This document shows, piece by piece, positions 15,562 to 22,520 of a stretch of 27,487 nt of DNA. Within the stretch, counting starts at the first letter, position 1; every line of letters begins with the position of its first letter. Under the pieces are notes generated by a model, which was not told where the DNA came from, ran no database searches, and saw only the letters and a list, made by a program, of their open reading frames with translations. This stretch comes from a virus, in the IMG/VR virus record IMGVR_UViG_3300008267_000293, positions 1 to 27,487 of that record; one strand, given 5' to 3'. The position numbers were made by a program, and so were the translations under genes.

Positions 15562-16836
15562 TTATCCTACAAATATTAATGCTGGTATTTTTTGACCAAC
15601 CTTTTGAAGATTATCAGACATTGTGCTTTGTTGTTCGACAATCTTTGGATATGTCATTTCTGCAAGAATTGTCTTTAATTCATCACGTAAGTCTTTCTTT
15701 TCTGTTGCTGATTCTGTTAATAATGCAGTACCATTTAATTGTACAGTATCACCGGGAATTGGAATACTACCAAACTTAGAACGAACTTGTCCTAATATTT
15801 CTTTGCAAACAGCAAGAGCATATCTACGAATCCATTGTTTGCCAATTGAATTTATGCTTTCATATGGTATATTTGCGAATGGAAGAGTGTTCATATTGTT
15901 AACACCATTTACGCCTGTATCAGTACCATCTTCGCTTTCTGTCCAAGGGTCTGAAGGAATAGTAAATTCAACCCAGAACTTTTGTGGAGTTGCGATGTTT
16001 GGCACAGGAAACAATCTTAATTTATTGTTCTTAATCTCAAATGAATAGTGAGAGTTTCTTGTATAAATTGCTGTTTCAAATGCCATTGCTTGAAGTTTGT
16101 TTTGCCAAGTTGGAATAACTTCAAATGTTGAGTCGTCTGCATATTGTCCATAAGAAGACATATTACCAATTGTGTTTAATCCACCATAATAACCAAAGAA
16201 TCTCCACATTGATTGTGGTGTTCTATAAAACACTCTTCTAATAATAACTTTCTTTGAACCAACTTTGTTTGCATAAGGAACTGAATTTCCATTTACATCT
16301 ATTCCGCTTACTGAAGCAGATTCAATTATGTCTTGCAAATCATAATCTTGAACGTCAATAATTGTGCTTAATGAAGCAGAATATATGGTATCATTTGAAG
16401 ACAAGCCACCTTCAAGAGCAAATGCTTTACCCATATTACGAACAAAATCAAGAGAATATTTAGGATATTTTAAAGCAACATTTGATGCTGATAAGGCATT
16501 TGTTATCTCACCATCTTGGTTGAATGAACCAGTTGATTTGCCAAGCATTGAAGGCAAAGCATTAACAGCTTGATGTAAATTAACAAGATATGAATATTCT
16601 AATACTGCTTCTTCGTATGCTGCATATACATTTCCTGTTGTTAATTCAATATCAAGAATATCACCACCAAGCTTTTTATACACATAAGCTACTTGGTCTG
16701 CTGCACCAGATATAAACGCTTCAGAATTGGAATATATACCAAATGGTAAAGAAGATGCAACGTCAACAAGATTGCCAGCAGAAGGAAGTACAATAGCACT
16801 TAAAGTGCTAGCAGGGGTTAATATAGGAACAGCCAT
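15562..16836 (-). CDS. Probable neck / head-tail connector protein
   Basis: A 424-aa protein. The middle has VIIRRVFYRTPQSMWRFFGY and the C-terminal part has YALAVCKEILGQVRSKFGSI, PIPGDTVQLNGTALL and LRDELKTILAEMTYPK, ending VGQKIPALIFVG. The combination of a 'connector' helix CKEILGQ(V/I)R.KF, a PIPG turn and an LNG strand near the C-terminus is one I associate with structural proteins of the neck region in aquatic T4-like phages, possibly the gp13 counterpart. It sits between head genes and the sheath. The ATG at 16836 has no Shine-Dalgarno sequence. It is preceded after 3 bases by CTATTTAT, with a strong terminator just before that, so translation may start on a leaderless or nearly leaderless transcript. 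Confidence 0.68.
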   Translation of the reverse strand: MAVPILTPASTLSAIVLPSAGNLVDVASSLPFGIYSNSEAFISGAADQVAYVYKKLGGDILDIELTTGNVYAAYEEAVLEYSYLVNLHQAVNALPSMLGKSTGSFNQDGEITNALSASNVALKYPKYSLDFVRNMGKAFALEGGLSSNDTIYSASLSTIIDVQDYDLQDIIESASVSGIDVNGNSVPYANKVGSKKVIIRRVFYRTPQSMWRFFGYYGGLNTIGNMSSYGQYADDSTFEVIPTWQNKLQAMAFETAIYTRNSHYSFEIKNNKLRLFPVPNIATPQKFWVEFTIPSDPWTESEDGTDTGVNGVNNMNTLPFANIPYESINSIGKQWIRRYALAVCKEILGQVRSKFGSIPIPGDTVQLNGTALLTESATEKKDLRDELKTILAEMTYPKIVEQQSTMSDNLQKVGQKIPALIFVG

Positions 16837-16839
16837 ACA

Positions 16840-16847
16840 ATAAATAG
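16840..16847 (-). promoter_or_regulatory. CTATTTAT element abutting neck gene start
   Basis: Exact sense-strand CTATTTAT followed by TGT and the ATG at 16836. It comes straight after the terminator at 16852-16884. There is no room for a ribosome site between the element and the start. Promoter role inferred. Confidence 0.5.
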
Positions 16848-16851
16848 TTTA

Positions 16852-16884
16852 ATAAAAAAGAAACCCCTTTTTGCAAAGGGGTTC
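16852..16884 (-). terminator. Rho-independent terminator after head-associated gene
   Basis: 9-bp stem AACCCCTTT / AAAGGGGTT with a four-base loop, followed on the minus strand by TTCTTTTTTATT. It lies 27 bases past the stop codon at 16911. Confidence 0.9.
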
Positions 16885-16892
16885 TTGTAAAA

Positions 16893-16909
16893 CTAAACTT
16901 TTAGTTTAG
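16893..16909 (-). other. Small perfect hairpin just after stop codon
   Basis: CTAAACT / AGTTTAG, a perfect 7-bp stem with a 3-base loop, directly after the stop of the 140-aa gene and followed by TTTTAC on the minus strand. It is the first of two tandem hairpins. It could protect the 3' end of an abundant head-gene mRNA or act as a weak terminator. Confidence 0.5.
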
Positions 16910-16910
16910 A

Positions 16911-17333
16911 TTAGGCTGCACCACCCCAAATAACTGCCCATTTATCGCCAGCACTTGAAGAAGCATATACACAAACTGCACCTTGGCTACCTGTTAATAA
17001 AAGTGGTGTGTTTGCTGTAAGAGCATTAAATGCAGAACCTGTGCTTGGATATAATTTTAAAGTTTGATTTACAACTCCATTTGCAACAACATAAACTTCA
17101 CCAATAGTTGAGATTGGAAGTTGTACACCTTTTGTACCATCAGCAGCAGTTACCATAGTAACGTGTTTAACGATTGCAGCAGCATCAGTAGTTGCAGAAC
17201 CGGATGCAGCTAATGTTCCAACATCTGTTATAACAAATCCACCAACTGATGCATCACCAGATGTTGTGATTGTTGTCATTGTTTGTGCGGAAAGCTCTTT
17301 TCTCATTCTTGAAACGCTAAATTTAGAACCCAT
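16911..17333 (-). CDS. Small head-associated structural protein (possible decoration protein)
   Basis: A 140-aa protein rich in Ala, Thr, Ser, Val and Gly, with no Pro-rich or membrane segments. The N-terminus (MGSKFSVSRMRKELSAQ) is basic and helical. The rest is beta-rich: VQLPISTIGEVYVVANGVVN, QTLKLYPSTGSAFNAL, then VCVYASSSAGDKWAVIWGG. The C-terminal Y-P-S-T-G ... W-A-V-I-W pattern is reminiscent of the caps of the fibre proteins in this window, suggesting a small beta-prism-like fold. It comes right after the major capsid gene with its own AAGGAGG site and a CTATTTAT element, and is followed by two hairpins. Abundant capsid-decorating or head-fibre proteins often sit here. That role is inference. 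Confidence 0.65.
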   Translation of the reverse strand: MGSKFSVSRMRKELSAQTMTTITTSGDASVGGFVITDVGTLAASGSATTDAAAIVKHVTMVTAADGTKGVQLPISTIGEVYVVANGVVNQTLKLYPSTGSAFNALTANTPLLLTGSQGAVCVYASSSAGDKWAVIWGGAA

Positions 17334-17367
17334 AATAAAAAATCCTCCTTATTGGAAATCCAATACA

Positions 17368-17375
17368 ATAAATAG
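17368..17375 (-). promoter_or_regulatory. CTATTTAT element after capsid gene terminator
   Basis: Exact sense-strand CTATTTAT three bases past the stem at 17379-17410 and 34 bases before the ATG at 17333. The following bases TGTA match those after the elements at 16840 and 24263. Promoter role inferred. Confidence 0.5.
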
Positions 17376-17378
17376 TAA

Positions 17379-17410
17379 GAAACCCCCCGATATTTCTACC
17401 GAGGGGTTTC
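17379..17410 (-). terminator. Strong hairpin after major capsid gene
   Basis: A 14-bp stem, GAAACCCCTCGGTA pairing with TATCGGGGGGTTTC on the minus strand (two G-U pairs there that would be mismatches on the plus strand), around a GAAA loop. The T tract after it is imperfect (TTACTATTTATT). The A tract before it would also serve the plus strand. A terminator or 3' stabiliser for the capsid mRNA is likely. Confidence 0.75.
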
Positions 17411-17433
17411 TTTTTGCTAACAGCTTTTAACTA

Positions 17434-19212
17434 TTATGCGCCAGATTCACCGAACATGCCACGGATGATTACCAAGCCGTAGAAGTCTGGACGAATCATC
17501 TTCTTGGCGTAACGAGTCATTACGCCCTTACGTGGTACGAAGTCCTCGATACCAAAGATGGTTGGAGTAACTTGTAATGGAACGTATGGTGCATATACGA
17601 AGCCGCTTTCAAGGAAGGAACTTCCCTTACGACCGACGAGGATGACGTTACGGAGGAAGTATGGATCAACGTATACGTCAAACTTCTTGGAGATTGAACC
17701 AACGTTTTGTACGCCAACTTCACCCTTGTCATCATCTACTGCGATGCGAGCACGGAAACCAGCGGTCATTTCAAGAATGGAAGCGGTTTCTGGACCACAT
17801 ACGAGGAAGTTTGCACCGCCACGTAATGTCTTTCTGTGGATTTGAGCAGAAACGTCATTGATGGTTTCAATGAGGGTTTCGTACCACATGCTGACGTTAC
17901 CAGTAAAGTCTGGAGCCTTGGAAGATGCACCAACTTCTACGCCAGTAAGTTTATTGACGAAGAGGCCGGGGCTTCTGGACCAGTAGAATGTACCAGCAGT
18001 TGCACCTTTGATAAGGTCTTCAAGAATTTCACGATCAATTTCAAGACCGATTTGTTCTGAAAGAATGCTTGTTAATTCTACTTCTGCATCCAAGTTATGG
18101 TAAGCATTGAGGTCTTGACCAAGTTCTGGGGACCACTTTGCTTTCATTTTCTTGGTTACAGCGGTAACGCTGACAGAATCGACTTTGATATCAATTTCTG
18201 GGATGTTTGCTTGTGCTTCAAGACCCCATGAATCAGTACCGACTACTGCACCAAGAGCATTGGTTGTACCAGCAGTTGGAGTACCAGAGAAGTCATCAGT
18301 TTGAGCGTAGCTGAGTGTTGTAGAACCAGAAAGTACCATATCGGTGAGGATATTTGCTACTGTAGCAGTTCCATCAAGAGAGGCAAATACGAGGTAAGCA
18401 CTTGTCTTTGAAGCAGCAGAACCACCAAGAGTAGTTGCACCATCACCAAGTTGTGTTAGTCTTCTGACTAAACGAGTTCTTCCACCAGAACCAGTTACGT
18501 TTGGAGTTGCACCATTAAGTGTAACTGTAACTAAATCTTTAAGATTGAGTTGGCTGAAAGAAGCAAGTGGTGTAGAAAATACAGCCAAATTGGTTGTTCC
18601 AGAAGTGAAATCTGCATCGAAACGAACCCATTGATCAAGATATGCACCACCACCAGAAGTTGCACCAGCACCAAATGTGCCAGAAGCAACAAGTGTTAAT
18701 GCAGCAGCGTGTGAGCCAGTTGGTGAGGTATAGCCGTTATTAAGGTTGTAGAAACCCTTTTCAGCATTTGCACCAGTTAAGCTAACACCGCCTGTGATTT
18801 GTTGACCAACAACACCTTGACCATAAACGGAATCGCCAGCTTCATATCCTAATCTTGGTCCAGATCCTGCTGTTGAGGAAATGTTGAAGTCAAGGAAGAA
18901 GATAAGACCGCTTGGGAGGCTCATTGGTTGAACGCTAACGAGGTCATTTGCAATCAATCCAGCGAATACTCTACGGACGATTGGGAATGCTACGGCAGCA
19001 AAACCTTCTACGTCGCCAGCAGCCATGCTGGAAGATTCACGGAGAAGTTCTTTTGCTTGGTTTTCAAGCAAACGAGCCATGCCGTGCTTTGTTCTTTCAT
19101 CAGAAATGCCTTCAAGAAGGCCAGTTTTTTCCCACTTTTGAAGAAGAGCATGACCTTCTTTGCGTAAGTCTCTTTGGACCATGCCTTCTGTTAACTTTTG
19201 AATAATAGACAT
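17434..19212 (-). CDS. Major capsid protein (gp23-like)
   Basis: A 592-aa protein. Residues 60-115 read GDVEGFAAVAFPIVRRVFAG, LIANDLVSVQPMSLPSGLIF, the conserved start of the mature T4-like capsid fold. Residues about 345-592 hold the HK97-type core with AYHNLDAEVELTSILSEQIG, LEIDREILEDLIKGA and the C-terminal FVPRKGVMTRYAKKMIRPDF. Residues about 120-340 are a Gly/Ser/Thr-rich insertion, probably the surface domain. The first 59 residues are charged and helical, as in the gp23 propeptide, and an L-R-E at 57-59 fits the (L/I)xE cut of gp21-type prohead proteases. The ATG at 19212 has AAGGAG 8 bases upstream. Base composition is much richer in G+C than the baseplate genes, consistent with codon selection for very high expression. 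The scaffold gene lies directly upstream. Confidence 0.95.
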   Translation of the reverse strand: MSIIQKLTEGMVQRDLRKEGHALLQKWEKTGLLEGISDERTKHGMARLLENQAKELLRESSSMAAGDVEGFAAVAFPIVRRVFAGLIANDLVSVQPMSLPSGLIFFLDFNISSTAGSGPRLGYEAGDSVYGQGVVGQQITGGVSLTGANAEKGFYNLNNGYTSPTGSHAAALTLVASGTFGAGATSGGGAYLDQWVRFDADFTSGTTNLAVFSTPLASFSQLNLKDLVTVTLNGATPNVTGSGGRTRLVRRLTQLGDGATTLGGSAASKTSAYLVFASLDGTATVANILTDMVLSGSTTLSYAQTDDFSGTPTAGTTNALGAVVGTDSWGLEAQANIPEIDIKVDSVSVTAVTKKMKAKWSPELGQDLNAYHNLDAEVELTSILSEQIGLEIDREILEDLIKGATAGTFYWSRSPGLFVNKLTGVEVGASSKAPDFTGNVSMWYETLIETINDVSAQIHRKTLRGGANFLVCGPETASILEMTAGFRARIAVDDDKGEVGVQNVGSISKKFDVYVDPYFLRNVILVGRKGSSFLESGFVYAPYVPLQVTPTIFGIEDFVPRKGVMTRYAKKMIRPDFYGLVIIRGMFGESGA

Positions 19213-19235
19213 AATAATAACTCCTTAAATGTTAT

Positions 19236-20276
19236 TTATTTTTTTGGTTTGATACCTGCGAGAATTTGCATTCTGTCAATCATTGGTGATGAAACAGAAT
19301 TACGTTCCATTCTCTCTGCAATAGACATTGAATTTCTTTCGATTGCTTCGCTCAACGATTTAGGACCAGATGTAGTATTTACACCTTGCGTTGTGCTTTG
19401 AAGTGTTTCGTAAATTACTTTTGCTTGTTCTATTGTTGTTGCATTCGTAAGCGATTCGACAATCTTATTTTTTTGTCGCTCATTCAAGGAGGGGTTGCTT
19501 AGAACACGATTTTTGTAAAGCAACTTGGCATTTGATAATGTCAAATTGTCAAGTTTCTCTTGAAGAGTTTGTACAGCAGTTTCGTATTGCTCAACTTTGT
19601 TTGCTAATGCTTCTGCTACTGGTACTATCTCTTTCATCTTACTGCGATAAGTTAAAACTTTTGTTTTTAATTCTTTGTTTTCTTTTTTAAGCTCGCCATA
19701 CTCTTCTTCCAATTCTTTGTCTGTTTGTACTTTCTTGGCTTTGGCAAGCTGGTGTGCGTGTTCAATTTCTGATGCTGTTGCAAGATAAACGTGTCCGTGT
19801 GGAACAACTCTTGCATCTACTGTCAATTCTTCAAACACGTTTAATAATTCTGATTTATCAACTTCAAAAACGTTTGTATCTTTTTGAATACGATTAAGTT
19901 TAATGTTTAATGCTTCTGCTATATTCTTTAATGGAATTTCAACTTGTTCTTCGTCTTCTGGACAGGGCTTTCCATCACATAGTTTTTCTTTATCTTTAAT
20001 GCCTTTTACGTTTCTATCTTTAAAAGCAAATGGAAGGTCATCAACAAGGTTTGTTTCTTCTTGTTCTGGTTGTCCTATTCCCATTCCTAAATTTGGCATT
20101 GGTGCAGCAGCTGCACCAGATAATGCACCACCTAAATCCTCTTGTTCATTTAAAAGATTTTCTAATGCTTGCTTAACATCAATAGAGTATTTTTCTAATA
20201 CCATTGCCTCTGCATTTTTTAGTGCAGCTTCTTTAAGTGTGATTGCATCTACAATAGCTTCATCAAGCAAAGACAT
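19236..20276 (-). CDS. Prohead core / scaffolding protein (gp22-like)
   Basis: A 346-aa acidic, helical protein directly before the major capsid gene. Residues 188-245 are coiled coil (KELEEEYGELKKENKELKTK). The C-terminal part has LSNAKLLYKNRVLSNPSLNE, RQKNKIVESLTNATTIEQAK and VIYETLQ, then PKSLSEAIERNSM, a pattern typical of core/scaffold proteins of T4-like phages. Residues 40-75 are Gly/Ala/Pro-rich and residues 80-120 are acidic. Such proteins fill the prohead and are degraded by the prohead protease. The protease gene itself is not in this window. The ATG at 20276 has GGAG upstream, and a CTATTTAT element lies 29 bases before it. Confidence 0.85.
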   Translation of the reverse strand: MSLLDEAIVDAITLKEAALKNAEAMVLEKYSIDVKQALENLLNEQEDLGGALSGAAAAPMPNLGMGIGQPEQEETNLVDDLPFAFKDRNVKGIKDKEKLCDGKPCPEDEEQVEIPLKNIAEALNIKLNRIQKDTNVFEVDKSELLNVFEELTVDARVVPHGHVYLATASEIEHAHQLAKAKKVQTDKELEEEYGELKKENKELKTKVLTYRSKMKEIVPVAEALANKVEQYETAVQTLQEKLDNLTLSNAKLLYKNRVLSNPSLNERQKNKIVESLTNATTIEQAKVIYETLQSTTQGVNTTSGPKSLSEAIERNSMSIAERMERNSVSSPMIDRMQILAGIKPKK

Positions 20277-20305
20277 TAAAATTCTCCAATTTATGATTAT
20301 TCAAA

Positions 20306-20313
20306 ATAAATAG
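20306..20313 (-). promoter_or_regulatory. CTATTTAT element before scaffold and capsid genes
   Basis: Exact sense-strand CTATTTAT in the 65-base gap upstream of the scaffold gene, 29 bases before its ATG. As no terminator lies between scaffold and capsid genes, a promoter here would serve both. Role inferred. Confidence 0.5.
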
Positions 20314-20341
20314 TGCCAAATATAACAAAAAACCAAAAATG

Positions 20342-20560
20342 TTAAATTAATGATTCAAAAGACTTAGCTCTTGCAACAAGTTCATTGTTTGAATTGTAAA
20401 ACTCAACTAAACTTTGGTCTTCATTGTCATATTGCTCAACAACTATTGTTTGTCCATTTACATTTATTGTTGATTGATATTGATAATAATTTGTTATTTT
20501 AATTTTTGAAATTTGATAATTATCATGTATTAAAGTTATAATATAATTTTCTATTGTCAT
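20342..20560 (-). CDS. Small unrecognised protein, 72 aa
   Basis: I do not recognise this protein. It reads MTIENYIITLIHDNYQISKI and so on, with alternating hydrophobic residues suggesting a small beta-sheet protein. There is no signal peptide or membrane segment. Its ATG lies one base after the stop of the 317-aa structural gene (GCGTAAAATG) with AAGGCG as the ribosome site, so it is probably translated by coupling. It is the last gene before the scaffold promoter-like element. Confidence 0.6.
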   Translation of the reverse strand: MTIENYIITLIHDNYQISKIKITNYYQYQSTINVNGQTIVVEQYDNEDQSLVEFYNSNNELVARAKSFESLI

Positions 20561-20561
20561 T

Positions 20562-21515
20562 TTACGCCTTCAATAAAATAGTATTGCTTGTAGAAGCAGT
20601 AGAAGTACCAATAACAAATCCATTAGTAACACCAGATACAACAAATTTTGTAATACTAGTACCATTGGGAAAGAAAAATATTTCTCTTAATCTTCCAACA
20701 TATTGACCATTTGTAGCCCTTGATATATGTATTGGTAATCTGACAAATTCATTTGCAATATTTTTCAAAGCAACATTATCTGGGTTTGTTAGCATATTAA
20801 ACAATCTAGCTACGTTCAATGTTGTAGATAAACCAACATTCATAACATAAAAATGTGCTGATCCTGCGCTTGCATTGTGAGAAAACAATGTTGCAGTACC
20901 TTGTGAAGAGTGTGCAATAACACCAGTATTTGTATAACCAGAAGTTACTAAACCATATAACTTACCATCTGATTCTGCATTTGAAGCATTTGAACTTTCT
21001 GGGTCGTAAATTGCACCTGCTAAACTCATATATAAAGCACCAGCAGCGGTTTCCCCAAGAATTACAACACTATCTTTTGATTCATAAGCATGAATTGCTG
21101 CTACAGAAGTACCAACTAAAAATCCAGAATAACCAGAAAATTCACCAGTTGTAAAAGGATTGGCATCTGCCCAACTTGAATAAGAACCAGCATTTTTACA
21201 AAGACCAAAATTAATTCTTGTATTTGCATAAGAATCTGGAGATAACATAGTAGGAGTTCCAGCAGCACCTCCAGCATAAACAATTTTTTGACCTAATGTA
21301 GAGGTAACAGGGGTTAAAGCAACGCCAATAGTTGTACCTGTACTAATTTGAGAATATGGTGTCCAAGCAATTCCAGAACCTGTAACTCTTGAAGTACCAT
21401 CGGAATAGGTTGTGCTTGAAAATGCAGTTGCAATTGCTGCCATATTACCAGATACAGATGCTGCTGGTGCATTAAATTTTCCTATATATTTATATGATAA
21501 AGATTCTAAACTCAT
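20562..21515 (-). CDS. Virion structural protein, fibre block, 317 aa
   Basis: A Ser/Thr/Gly/Ala-rich, beta-type protein beginning MSLESLSYKYIGKFNAPAAS. Its composition matches surface-exposed phage structural proteins, and its neighbours are fibre genes on one side and head genes on the other. Recognisable pieces are ESKDSVVILGETAAGALYMS (about 144-163) and FVRLPIHISRATNGQYVGRL then REIFFFPNGTSITKFVVSG near the C-terminus. I do not recognise the family with certainty. The ATG at 21515 overlaps the stop of the previous gene (TAATG), so translation is probably coupled. A role in the head or in fibre attachment is inferred only from context. Confidence 0.62.
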   Translation of the reverse strand: MSLESLSYKYIGKFNAPAASVSGNMAAIATAFSSTTYSDGTSRVTGSGIAWTPYSQISTGTTIGVALTPVTSTLGQKIVYAGGAAGTPTMLSPDSYANTRINFGLCKNAGSYSSWADANPFTTGEFSGYSGFLVGTSVAAIHAYESKDSVVILGETAAGALYMSLAGAIYDPESSNASNAESDGKLYGLVTSGYTNTGVIAHSSQGTATLFSHNASAGSAHFYVMNVGLSTTLNVARLFNMLTNPDNVALKNIANEFVRLPIHISRATNGQYVGRLREIFFFPNGTSITKFVVSGVTNGFVIGTSTASTSNTILLKA

Positions 21516-22435
21516 TAAGATATTGTCCCACTATCAATATATATAGTTTCTGTGTAATTTGTTGATGTTCCTTCTAAAACAATTTCAGCAAAAGATGCGG
21601 CAGTAAAAGAAACTGCTGTCGCTACAACTACCCAAGTTAATTGATTATTCTTCCATCCAAGTACATAACTATCTCTACTTGTTGATGGAGGTGCTAATAC
21701 TGATGGGGTGGATGTTGAATTGTAATAAGGAACTCCATCACTTGAAGAAGGAAATTGTTTTGCATTTAAATCGTTGATTGAAGAGGATAAAGCAAACCCA
21801 CTAATTGTTAATTCCTTATTTACTCCATTTGAATTAACATCTATTGTAGTGGTTGTGATATTAATTCCATTTGTTCCTCGCATTTCTAAAGAATCTGAAC
21901 CTGTTGCAACAAGTGTTGTTTGACCATTGACAACTATATTTTTATAGTGTGAGCCAATTGATACTTCAATTTCATTTGTTGCTGATTGAGAAACTTGAAA
22001 TCCTGTATTGTTATCAAACTTTATTTTTGATACTTTATTGTCAAAAGAAACACCATTTGCACTTGTGCCAGAAACTGACAGACTTATTGGTAAACCAACA
22101 TAATTTGATGCTGTTATGGTAGTTAGAGAAACCGAATCAGCAAGGTTTAATGTTACTGCGCCAGTAGTCCCGCCACCAGTTAAATTAGTTCCAGCAGTTA
22201 CAGAAGTTATATCTCCACTTCCTCCTGCTGCACCAGATACACCTTCTAACAATGAGCCATTACCAGCTAAAACTGATGCACTTAATTGACTTGGAGTTAT
22301 TGATGCAACAAGTGTACCACTCACATAGAAATCTATTCTATCATTACCAAATTCTATTTTAGTATTTCTTTCTGGATCATCAGCAGCAACTAAATCACCA
22401 ATTATTTGAGTTTGTTTATTATAACCATAAGCCAT
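21515..22435 (-). CDS. Tail fibre-type protein starting MAYGY, 306 aa
   Basis: The start is set at the ATG at 22435 (MAYGYNKQTQIIGDLVAADD). An earlier TTG lies inside the terminator hairpin and is rejected. Residues about 65-105 hold the standard fibre motif SVTAGTNLTGGGTTGAVTLN. The remainder is Ser/Thr/Asn-rich beta structure, and the C-terminus is SFAEIVLEGTSTNYTETIYI. There is no Shine-Dalgarno sequence. Instead CTATTTAT stands 3 bases before the ATG, exactly as at the neck gene at 16836. The N-terminal MAY motif is shared with the genes starting at 24191 and 24722. Fibre proteins of this kind trimerise and make contact with the host surface. Its place on the particle is unknown. Confidence 0.75.
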   Translation of the reverse strand: MAYGYNKQTQIIGDLVAADDPERNTKIEFGNDRIDFYVSGTLVASITPSQLSASVLAGNGSLLEGVSGAAGGSGDITSVTAGTNLTGGGTTGAVTLNLADSVSLTTITASNYVGLPISLSVSGTSANGVSFDNKVSKIKFDNNTGFQVSQSATNEIEVSIGSHYKNIVVNGQTTLVATGSDSLEMRGTNGINITTTTIDVNSNGVNKELTISGFALSSSINDLNAKQFPSSSDGVPYYNSTSTPSVLAPPSTSRDSYVLGWKNNQLTWVVVATAVSFTAASFAEIVLEGTSTNYTETIYIDSGTIS

Positions 22436-22438
22436 GAT

Positions 22439-22446
22439 ATAAATAG
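22439..22446 (-). promoter_or_regulatory. CTATTTAT element abutting MAYGY fibre gene
   Basis: Exact sense-strand CTATTTAT, then ATC and the ATG at 22435. It follows the T tract of the terminator at 22452-22489 directly. Same spacing as at 16840. Promoter role inferred. Confidence 0.5.
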
Positions 22447-22451
22447 ATAGA

Positions 22452-22489
22452 TAAAAAGAAAAAGGGGGTATCCCCAAAAGGATACCCCC
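22452..22489 (-). terminator. Strong rho-independent terminator after 558-aa fibre gene
   Basis: Perfect 10-bp stem GGGGGTATCC / GGATACCCCC with a six-base loop, then TTTTTCTTTTT on the minus strand. It lies shortly past the stop codon at 22515, next to a second hairpin. Confidence 0.93.
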
Positions 22490-22492
22490 AGA

Positions 22493-22520
22493 TTCTAATC
22501 CAGAAAGATAAGGATTAGAA
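22493..22520 (-). other. Hairpin overlapping fibre gene stop codon
   Basis: Perfect 9-bp stem TTCTAATCC / GGATTAGAA with a ten-base loop. It includes the TAA stop codon (22515-22517) of the 558-aa fibre gene and lies just before the strong terminator. It is a tandem-hairpin 3' end like that after the 140-aa gene at 16911. Confidence 0.55.

Noticed and set aside
19903-20313. Plus-strand frames of 60-140 codons within head and tail genes
   Set aside because: All lie opposite well-supported minus-strand genes, have no recognisable family and no matching gene neighbours. They are shadows.
22436-22477. Earlier TTG start (M-G-I-P-P-F) for the MAYGY fibre gene
   Set aside because: The codons fall in the terminator stem, T tract and CTATTTAT element. 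The MAYGY start matches the MAYK starts of neighbouring genes.
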